From assembly GCA_030043155.1 (NCBI GenBank), contig JASHYE010000052.1, positions 1-6,490 on the forward strand: a stretch of DNA of 6,490 bases, given 5' to 3'. This document shows, piece by piece, positions 1 to 5,803 of this stretch (within the stretch, counting starts at the first letter, position 1; the number at the start of each line of letters is the position of its first letter). The translations under genes were made by a program, and so were the position numbers. The notes below the pieces were generated by a model. The model saw only the letters and a list, made by a program, of their open reading frames with translations, was not told the origin of the DNA and did not search any database. Source of the DNA: Candidatus Acidiferrales bacterium. GTDB lineage: Bacteria; Acidobacteriota; Terriglobia; Acidoferrales; UBA7541.

Positions 1-2580
1 GGGCGACGCGATGATCGGCGGAAGTACCAGATTCCGCGTGATCTCGTGATGCCGTCTGCCTCGCTCGACACTCTCAAGCAACGCCTCGCGTACTGAACTG
101 CTTTCTCTATAGAGCCTGCGGATGTCGCTGTAGTCCAGAAACGCGCAATCCTCCGCCGAAAGACCATGATCCTCGCCGAGTTGCTTGATCAGCGATAGAA
201 CATCGCTCAAGCTTCGCGTGAACACGAACTTCGCGTATTCGCGGCCTTCAATGCCAGCCTTGATGAACTCGATCAAACTCAGCACGTCGATGTCGAGCTC
301 ATGTTCTTTGAGAAGCTGCTCGATGTGGCGCAACTGCTCGATCGAGAGCGCGAAGCGCGGTGGGGCGTCCGCGGGCGGTCGCGGACTTGACCAGTCGAAA
401 TAGAGATCGGGCGCCTCGTCGTAGCGCGGCGATAGGATGTCGTACGTCCCGGGCCGAAGATGGCCATAGCGCGCGAGGAAGTCTGCCTTCGGAAGCTGCG
501 TAAAATCCCGGCCGATGCGCGATCCCACCGTGTCGACACTCGCCATGAATGTCGCGGCTTCCTCGGCATTGAGGACGCCCACTTCCACAAAGGACTGGAG
601 CATCTGAACTGCTATAAAACCTGCCCGCGCGAGGCCGGCGAACGGCAGCGTGCCGTATCGCTTGCAGTCCTCGATCAGCCAGTATATGCGGCTGATTGTG
701 TCGATCTCGGCATTGCAGATTGTCGGAAACCGCTGTACCAGCAGATCGATCTTTGCCCGATCGCGACGCCAGAGCGCGGTCTCGCCATGCATGACGCGAT
801 TGGTGAGGTGCCGCAAGGCATTCGAGAGTTCGCGAAGGTCCCCTGGAGAAAATCCGGACTCACCAAGCCTGCTCATTCGCTGCGGCAGATCGAGAGTGTA
901 ACAGGAGAAGATGATCTCAAATTCGACCTTGTCATGTAGATGCGGCTCTGAGAGCAGGCGATCGATGTAGTAGTTCACAAGACGCCCGGCGAGATCGTCC
1001 GATACACCCCGTGGTATGAACGAGTTAAAGCTGACGCGTACATCGATGTATGGCAATCCGTGCAAGCTGACCATCAGCGGGAAACTGCGAAGATTCTGGT
1101 ACCCGTAGTTATCCCGCTGATAGGCCCAGATTGCATCGGTGATGAGTTCGCAATAGAGCGATAGCGAGAGGGGCCAAGGCCTCATCCCGATGACTTCGGC
1201 CGGGTTCCAGTCCGGCATGACGCCGAATATGGCCCGGCTGCCGCGCAGGTAGGGATGAGGGCGGCCGAGCAGTTCGACCTTACGCGCCACATGAGCAACC
1301 GCCGTGTCGATCTTCGGGTCAGCTGACCTCCCAGGGCAATCGACGGCGAGCGGGCGGACTTGCAGAAGATAGAGTTGCCCGTCATCCCCTACTGCGAATT
1401 CGACGTCGATCGCATCGCATGCTAGAAGAGTCTCAAGTTCGCTAACGAGAGCGATGACCGGTCTCAGCGACGGTGGACAGGCATCGGGCCGCGATTTGAG
1501 ACAAAAGAAGGTTTTGAGATTGTCGCCTACGCCTGCTGTCGCGCGATGGGTTAGGCCGGAACGGTCGTCGTAATTTACAACGAAATAGGGGCCGCCGTTC
1601 GGACTGCGCGAAAATGCCACACCCGCCATCGCCACGCGGTCAAGCATGGGCTGCACGAAGACCTGATCCTCGTCGCTCCCTCCGTTCTCGAACGAGCCAA
1701 TGACCCGGTCGATTGCCTCTGCCACCGCTGCGCTGCCGACGACACCGAGAACGGAATCGTATCTGCCGGCTTGGCTTGTCACCGCACCATCCTCGCCCCG
1801 CGCGCTGCTACGCACGATAACCCGATCCGAACCCCAGGGTGCCGCGATGATGTCAGCAAGTACGTCGGCTGAGTCCGAGCGCCAGCGGCCGACCGAGAAT
1901 CGGACCTGCGGCAGAACGCGCCCATTGCGCACGAGCGGCGCCAAGGCTTCCAAAGATTCCGCCTTCGTTTTGAAGGCGACGGAGTGTTTCGGCTGCGGTC
2001 CGCATGCGCCGTTCCATTTGGCGCATACCGTCAAAATGCGGTCCACCGCCGTCGCAACGTCGAGCGCCCCATAGTTGTCGAGGACAAGGTCGGGCGCTTC
2101 CGGTGCCTCCGTCGGCAAGTCAATGCCGACGACGTCGCGCGCATCGCCACGCTCAGCCCTCGCGTAGATGCCCTTGTTGTCCCGGCGCCGTAGCTCCTCC
2201 ATCGGGACCCGAAGGTAGATCTCGCAATACCCGGGGATGTTCTCGCGGTTCCAGCGCTGCACCTTGTGGAACAGCGAGATGGTAGCGCAGACGACATCGG
2301 CGCCCTGTTCGGCTAGCAACCGACATAGCCGCGCGTTGCGCATTGCCGATCGCAACCGATTGGCTGCACTGTAGTCAAGGTCCTCGGCAATTACGGCACG
2401 GAGTGCGTCGCCATCGAGAAAGGTGGCCGGACGACCGGCAGAACGCAGCCGGCTCCACAATTCCCGGCCCACGGTTGTCTTGCCGGCACCGGATAATCCG
2501 GTAATCCAGAACACGCGCCCCGTCGAAGGTTCATGTCTAGCTTCAGACTGGCGTTCCCAATCCTTTATGTTTGTCACCAC
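1..2580 (-). CDS. APS-kinase-like / PPDK_N (PEP synthase-type ATP-grasp) fusion protein, 3' end outside window
   Basis: The reverse complement reads without a stop from 2580 to the left edge (860 codons), so the C-terminus is missing. Residues about 20-185 form an adenylylsulfate-kinase-like P-loop domain: Walker A GLSGAGKTT at 28-36, then LDGD at 55-58, and KGIYARA at 136-142. Residues about 200-420 match the ATP-binding domain of pyruvate phosphate dikinase / PEP synthase: VRSSARGED at 256-264, DVEFAV at 392-397 and QVRPL at 407-411. Next come MPDWNPAE (455-462) and YGHLRPGTYDI (705-715), motifs I associate with a group of uncharacterised PEP-utilising proteins. A phosphohistidine swivelling domain is expected further on but not seen. 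Inferred role: cytoplasmic ATP-dependent phosphotransfer to an unknown small molecule. The start is GTG at 2580 (a second GTG at 2577); no ATG lies between the upstream TAG (2623-2625) and the P-loop, and the only purine-rich site, AGGGG at 2594-2598, is a long 13 bases away. A simple APS kinase (about 200 residues) or a housekeeping PEP synthase does not fit this architecture. Confidence 0.9.
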   Translation of the reverse strand, partial: MVTNIKDWERQSEARHEPSTGRVFWITGLSGAGKTTVGRELWSRLRSAGRPATFLDGDALRAVIAEDLDYSAANRLRSAMRNARLCRLLAEQGADVVCATISLFHKVQRWNRENIPGYCEIYLRVPMEELRRRDNKGIYARAERGDARDVVGIDLPTEAPEAPDLVLDNYGALDVATAVDRILTVCAKWNGACGPQPKHSVAFKTKAESLEALAPLVRNGRVLPQVRFSVGRWRSDSADVLADIIAAPWGSDRVIVRSSARGEDGAVTSQAGRYDSVLGVVGSAAVAEAIDRVIGSFENGGSDEDQVFVQPMLDRVAMAGVAFSRSPNGGPYFVVNYDDRSGLTHRATAGVGDNLKTFFCLKSRPDACPPSLRPVIALVSELETLLACDAIDVEFAVGDDGQLYLLQVRPLAVDCPGRSADPKIDTAVAHVARKVELLGRPHPYLRGSRAIFGVMPDWNPAEVIGMRPWPLSLSLYCELITDAIWAYQRDNYGYQNLRSFPLMVSLHGLPYIDVRVSFNSFIPRGVSDDLAGRLVNYYIDRLLSEPHLHDKVEFEIIFSCYTLDLPQRMSRLGESGFSPGDLRELSNALRHLTNRVMHGETALWRRDRAKIDLLVQRFPTICNAEIDTISRIYWLIEDCKRYGTLPFAGLARAGFIAVQMLQSFVEVGVLNAEEAATFMASVDTVGSRIGRDFTQLPKADFLARYGHLRPGTYDILSPRYDEAPDLYFDWSSPRPPADAPPRFALSIEQLRHIEQLLKEHELDIDVLSLIEFIKAGIEGREYAKFVFTRSLSDVLSLIKQLGEDHGLSAEDCAFLDYSDIRRLYRESSSVREALLESVERGRRHHEITRNLVLPPIIASP

Positions 2581-2705
2581 GTGAAGTCGTGTGCCCCTGT
2601 AGCAACCGCAACACGCCAACAGCTATTCCGTCATAAATGGGTGTAAGTTCCGAAATTCTGCCCCGCAGCTTCTCGCTCGTCCTCGAGTCAAATCGGTATC
2701 GCATT

Positions 2706-2724
2706 TGGTATAATGCTTATACCA
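2706..2724. promoter_or_regulatory. Perfect 8-3-8 palindrome, operator candidate
   Basis: The sequence reads TGGTATAA-TGC-TTATACCA, with exact complementary arms. AT-rich palindromes with TGGT...ACCA ends are typical of GntR/FCD-family repressor sites, though the spacing varies by family. It lies about 126 bases before the GTG start of the fusion gene and overlaps the proposed leftward -10 element, so a repressor bound here could block that gene. The left arm also contains TATAAT in the plus direction, but I see no good plus-strand -35. The palindrome is seen directly; the operator role and protein family are inferred. No regulator gene is present in the window. Confidence 0.5.
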
Positions 2725-2745
2725 GAAACCCTAGGACGGCAGCAA
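2716..2745 (-). promoter_or_regulatory. Possible sigma-70 promoter of the fusion gene
   Basis: On the minus strand TTGCTG (2745-2740) is followed after 18 bases by TATAAG (2721-2716). This would start transcription near 2709 and give a leader of about 130 bases before the GTG at 2580. The -35 is only a partial match; the location inside a perfect palindrome is the main reason to mention it. Confidence 0.25.
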
Positions 2746-2793
2746 CGTCCCCAAGGCTGTCATAACGAGCTGTCTGGACGACGGCAGGCAATT

Positions 2794-2892
2794 CGCACAG
2801 GCACAGGCGCCAAACTGACTGCGCGCGCCATTCATGAGCACTCGAACCGCGCTCATCGCCCATTCATCAAAGTGAATGGCGCGGCGATCCAC
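2794..2892 (+). pseudogene. Relic of a sigma-54-dependent AAA+ transcriptional activator (NtrC/FhlA-like)
   Basis: The plus-strand frame encodes RTGTGAKLTARAIHEHSNR followed by PFIKVNGAAI. This is the stretch running from Walker A to the NCAAIP motif in the central AAA+ domain of sigma-54 activators, where the usual form is GETGTGKELIARAIHEHSNR...PFVKVNCAAIP. The match breaks off right after AAI, before the ESELFGHE/GAFTGA region, and nothing recognisable lies upstream of the P-loop. The Walker A lysine position is Ala, and Cys of NCAA is Gly, which agrees with decay. About 33 of the usual 400-plus residues remain, so it is not functional. The surrounding 69-codon open frame (2713-2922) begins in unrelated sequence and ends in a TGA. 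Confidence 0.75.
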
Positions 2893-2907
2893 CCATCTTC
2901 GGACGTC

Positions 2908-5280
2908 TCAGTTTGTTTTTGATACACAGGCCTGCACTGCGCTAGCAGACCGACGACGTTGTCCTGGTTGTAGAGCATCACCTTGATCGCTACCTGAGGA
3001 AAGCGGGAAAGGAGTTCGACCATCAAGGGTAGCCAGGCCTCCGAGAGCTGGATCGGAAAAGCTGTCCTCTCCGGTCTCAACATGGCCCGCAAGTCGATAC
3101 TGAAAAGTCGGGTCACTCGCAACCGTGACGATCACGTCATACCAGCCGTAGAAATCAGTTAGCGACAGTTGGCCTTCGAGTGTCTGCCCGGGATCGAGAT
3201 ACTGCGACACCTCGTCGCATGTGTAGGCGTCCCGGAGCCGAACTTGGACCTGCGTAGCGCCTACATTGGCAATTTCCCACTGAATTGAGCCGCCGTCTTC
3301 CGTCCCATACGTGGCAAAAACATCGAGGACGGCGGCCGCCGAGCCGATGCTGCCGCTAAAGTAGCGCACGAAGCCGTTCGGGCCATACACGGAGAGATTG
3401 TAGGACGGCGCGGCGCTCCAGGAATCCTCCAGGCACTTGCCCGGTTCGACCGTGTAATTGCGCACCAAGTCCGTGGGATTTCCGGAACGCACCTGAAACA
3501 CAGCGGTCGCGCTGCCCGTGTTGAGGAACTTCAGGACTACCGTACCGTTTGAAGCATCGACTCTCGAGCGAACGTTCAACTCGTAAGGCAACGCACGCGC
3601 GGGTCGCAGGCCACTTTCCTGCTGGGGCACGCCGACGATCACGCTGCCCAGAGTGGGTTCAAAAGTGTCGACGGTTCCTCCCGCGAGTTCGTCCGCCGGA
3701 GGCAGAAAGCCGGCCGTGCTCGGCAGGCTCACGGAATCGTGATTTGGGTTCGCAAAGTTAAAGGCCGAAGTCAGGTCGCCGGCCACGGCGCGCCGCCAAG
3801 GGGAAATATTCTGCTCCTGTACTCCGAAACGCTTCTCGATGAATTGGATCACCGAGGTGTGGTCGAAAACCTGGGAAACGACGTAGCCGCCCTTGCTCCA
3901 GGGCGAGATGGCAAGGAAGGGCACGCGCGTGCCGAGGCCAATCGGTCCGTTCGGCGTGGAGGTCGTGACGATCTCGTTTTCGATGCTGACCGTCGAGGCC
4001 CCATGAGCCCGCGTCGGGGGCGGTGTTGCAGGAACAAGATGATCAAAGCTCCCGTCGGCTTCGTCATAGTCCACGATGAACACCGTCTTGCTGAACACTT
4101 CGGGATTCGAAACCAGAATGTTGAAGATTTGAGAGATGTACCAAGCGCCGTAGTCGACTGGCCAATCGGCGTGTTCGGTGTAACCAGCCGGTCCCACGAT
4201 CCAGGAAACCTGCGGCAGGCTTCCGCTCTGCACATCTCTCCGGAATTCATCGAACAGGTGATTGGCCCAGGCCAACCAGGCCGACTCCGGCGCTCCGCCG
4301 CTGGGAAGAAGATCGATGATTTGAGTGCCCGTGCAGCCGTTATCGAACAGCGGGGTACCTGGCGAGGAAGTCGCGTACTGGGTGAAGAGAAGCACTGGAT
4401 TGTCGGCGAAGTTACCGGCGAAGGGGCTAATGGTACCATCTCCAAAATCCGGCGAGAAGGTCTGCCCGGCGAGGTCCTGGTAGATCTTCCAGCTGACACC
4501 TGCGGCCTGCAGCACTTCGGGGAAAGTGTGCCAGACCCAGTAGGCACCGTTGATGCTGAGGCCATTGTAGGTGGCCGGACCGGCGCCGAGGCCGTCGGCC
4601 CCACCGCTGCCGAGGTAATTCACATTGCCAATGCAGCCCGACCACAAGTACATGCGGTTTGGGTCAGTCGGCCCCATAACCGAGCAGAAATAGGCGTCCC
4701 CGACGGTGAAAGCATCGGCCAAAGCATAGTGGTAGGGAAGGTCTTCGCGGGTCATATAGGACATGACCATCGGACCGTGAATGACTGCCCATTTGTCGTA
4801 GTAACCCTGGTTCCAGCATTCGTGGGTGGCTTTCCAACTGTGATCCGTTCCCGGCAGATAGGTGAGACCCGGGTTGGCACCGTTAGGATTCACGCGGAAG
4901 GGCGGGACCACCGCCACGCCATCCGACGGCCCGCCCAAGGTGCCATAGTTCGGCGGTACGGCGAATCCCGCCGACACACTCGCTGCACCAGATGGCTGCA
5001 GAAAGACCGAAGCGGGGGCGGTGCCGCCATTCACACGCGGGAGGTGGATGTTCACTGCTCGCGGGTCGTTGAAGCCACGCACGCCGCGCAGAGTCCCGAA
5101 ATGATGGTCGAAGGGGCGGTTCTCCTGCATCAGGATAACCACATGCTCCACGTCTTGTATCGTGCGTGTTGCGTCATTTGCCGGAATGGCGAGCGCCTTA
5201 GCGATGTTCACCTTGAACGCGCTCAACGCAGCCGCTCCGCCCATCAAATGCAGGAACCTGCGCCGATCGATGTTGCTCAT
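2908..5280 (-). CDS. Tat-exported phosphocholine-specific phospholipase C
   Basis: This complete 790-residue protein should hydrolyse phosphatidylcholine (and in some relatives sphingomyelin) to diacylglycerol and phosphocholine, outside the cytoplasm. A twin-arginine signal is at the N-terminus (RRRFL at 6-10, hydrophobic stretch to about 31, possible cleavage after ALA at 29-31). The phosphoesterase domain (about 43-500) shows ENRPFDHHFG at 53-62, TDHSW at 145-149, GPTDPNR at 203-209 with Thr205 as predicted nucleophile, TEHADWP at 368-374, DYDEADGSFDH at 404-414 and FDHTS at 472-476. Two DUF756-type C-terminal domains follow at about 558-643 and 645-742. Family members such as PlcH/PlcN are usually about 690-730 residues; the surplus is partly a tail of about 45 residues after SDPA (742-745). 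The ATG is supported by the Tat motif directly behind it and by GAGGAAGG nine bases upstream. It is a single-gene unit between two gaps holding gene relics. A broader acid phosphatase activity of the same superfamily is the main alternative. Confidence 0.95.
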   Translation of the reverse strand: MSNIDRRRFLHLMGGAAALSAFKVNIAKALAIPANDATRTIQDVEHVVILMQENRPFDHHFGTLRGVRGFNDPRAVNIHLPRVNGGTAPASVFLQPSGAASVSAGFAVPPNYGTLGGPSDGVAVVPPFRVNPNGANPGLTYLPGTDHSWKATHECWNQGYYDKWAVIHGPMVMSYMTREDLPYHYALADAFTVGDAYFCSVMGPTDPNRMYLWSGCIGNVNYLGSGGADGLGAGPATYNGLSINGAYWVWHTFPEVLQAAGVSWKIYQDLAGQTFSPDFGDGTISPFAGNFADNPVLLFTQYATSSPGTPLFDNGCTGTQIIDLLPSGGAPESAWLAWANHLFDEFRRDVQSGSLPQVSWIVGPAGYTEHADWPVDYGAWYISQIFNILVSNPEVFSKTVFIVDYDEADGSFDHLVPATPPPTRAHGASTVSIENEIVTTSTPNGPIGLGTRVPFLAISPWSKGGYVVSQVFDHTSVIQFIEKRFGVQEQNISPWRRAVAGDLTSAFNFANPNHDSVSLPSTAGFLPPADELAGGTVDTFEPTLGSVIVGVPQQESGLRPARALPYELNVRSRVDASNGTVVLKFLNTGSATAVFQVRSGNPTDLVRNYTVEPGKCLEDSWSAAPSYNLSVYGPNGFVRYFSGSIGSAAAVLDVFATYGTEDGGSIQWEIANVGATQVQVRLRDAYTCDEVSQYLDPGQTLEGQLSLTDFYGWYDVIVTVASDPTFQYRLAGHVETGEDSFSDPALGGLATLDGRTPFPLSSGSDQGDALQPGQRRRSASAVQACVSKTN

Positions 5281-5289
5281 GAGGGAATT

Positions 5290-5297
5290 CCTTCCTC
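5290..5297 (-). promoter_or_regulatory. Ribosome binding site of the phospholipase C gene
   Basis: GAGGAAGG on the minus strand ends nine bases before the ATG at 5280. It is a strong Shine-Dalgarno match and fixes the start that also preserves the Tat signal. Confidence 0.8.
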
Positions 5298-5337
5298 AAG
5301 ATTGTGTGGTGGGAGGCAGCGCCTTCCCATCATCATA

Positions 5338-5370
5338 GATGCGAGATTACGTGAAACAGTGTCGCATCAA
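5338..5370 (-). promoter_or_regulatory. Possible phospholipase promoter overlapping an interrupted palindrome
   Basis: GATGCGA (5338-5344) and TCGCATC (5362-5368) are exact complements separated by 17 bases. On the minus strand a weak promoter overlaps them: TTGATG (5370-5365), 15-base spacer, TAATCT (5349-5344). The leader would be about 57 bases. The repeat is seen directly; promoter and operator roles are inferred. Related phospholipases are often phosphate-regulated, but I do not see a clear PhoB box (paired CTGTCAT-like repeats). Confidence 0.35.
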
Positions 5371-5453
5371 AGACAAAATCTCTTCGGCGGCGCGACAATT
5401 TGTCACTGTCGGCCGGGGTGGCTGGTTTTCCGTTGGTGAGTTCGGGGGGCTGC

Positions 5454-5615
5454 TATGGACGTGGTGATGCGATTGTAGAAAGCCTCACCCGTGCCGGCCC
5501 AGATGATGTTATGCGCGGACGGAGCGATGGCGAGCGAGCCATGGACATCATATCCTGCTTGTCTAAAGATCGGCGTCCAGCGCAGGCTGCCATCCGTACT
5601 CTTAAAGATTCCTCC
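5454..5615 (-). pseudogene. Relic of a BNR/Asp-box beta-propeller (sialidase/VPS10-like) protein
   Basis: The minus strand encodes GGIFKSTDGSLRWTPIF, about 20 residues later LAIAPSAHNIIWAGTGEAF, then YNRITTS. This is the repeat pattern of exported BNR/VPS10-type beta-propellers, in which GGVFKSTDGGxTW is followed by xxIAVAPSNPNxxWVGTGE. The Asp box (consensus SxDxGxTW, here STDGSLRW, 5600-5577) has lost its Gly and Thr. A TAG (5618-5616) lies directly before the match, and after about 5454 the frame turns into unrelated residues ending at TGA (5405-5403). Possible further traces (ICGKAIG, about 5643-5623) would need a frameshift. Only about 54 residues of a protein normally many hundreds long remain, with no start codon. 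Confidence 0.75.
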
Positions 5616-5710
5616 CTATGCAGTCCTATGGCTTTGCCACATATTGGTCATTTTCTACTCCGAAAAGCTACCCGAAGCCTAGGTGGACGGGACAGAAAGG
5701 TTCCCGACCA

Positions 5711-5752
5711 TTCGTAAATTGGCTTAATTCCAATCAGCATAATCCATACGAA
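5711..5752. repeat. Nested inverted repeat
   Basis: TTCGTA (5711-5716) pairs with TACGAA (5747-5752), and inside it ATTGG (5718-5722) pairs with CCAAT (5730-5734). The inner and outer stems are separated by an uneven internal loop, and no T-run follows on either strand. It lies 52-93 bases downstream of the stop of the unknown membrane gene. It could be an RNA hairpin acting as a weak terminator or message end, or chance in AT-rich sequence. Confidence 0.25.
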
Positions 5753-5803
5753 CCATGATTCCATCCGAGTTGCGGTAGTGTCTTAATTTGGATTCTCTTG
5801 TCT

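Larger units (their letters stand above)
2581..2907. other. 327-bp intergenic region with operator-like palindrome and a gene relic
   Basis: This gap separates the phospholipase gene from the APS-kinase/PPDK fusion gene, both read leftward. It holds a perfect palindrome (2706-2724), a possible leftward promoter, and on the opposite strand a short relic of a sigma-54 activator (2794-2892). I see no clear hairpin-plus-T-run terminator behind the phospholipase. The opposite-strand relic and the long gap argue that the fusion gene has its own promoter rather than being read through. Confidence 0.7.
5281..5803. other. 523-bp intergenic region containing a gene relic
   Basis: This gap lies between the membrane-anchored unknown gene and the phospholipase gene. 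From right to left it holds about 185 bases with only a weak inverted repeat, a minus-strand beta-propeller gene relic (5454-5615), then the proposed phospholipase promoter and ribosome binding site. A 105-codon plus-strand frame (5400-5717) is antisense to the relic and has no recognisable product. Confidence 0.65.

Noticed and set aside
460..939. 159-codon plus-strand open frame
   Set aside because: It is antisense to the large minus-strand fusion gene, whose translation shows family motifs throughout; the plus-strand product shows none.
2860..2879. CCATTCA / TGAATGG hairpin considered as the phospholipase terminator
   Set aside because: The 7-base stem has no T-run after it on the minus strand and lies inside the activator relic, where the bases are explained by its codons.
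2853..3122. 89-codon minus-strand open frame across the end of the phospholipase gene
   Set aside because: It overlaps the phospholipase in another frame and runs antisense through the sigma-54 activator relic. No motif or ribosome binding site supports it.
3739..5439. 566-codon plus-strand open frame
   Set aside because: It is exactly antisense to the well-supported phospholipase C gene. Its translation is rich in Arg, His and Gly and shows no domain, as expected for a shadow frame in GC-rich DNA.
5400..5717. 105-codon plus-strand open frame
   Set aside because: The opposite strand of the same DNA encodes recognisable beta-propeller residues, so this frame is best explained as antisense to a relic.
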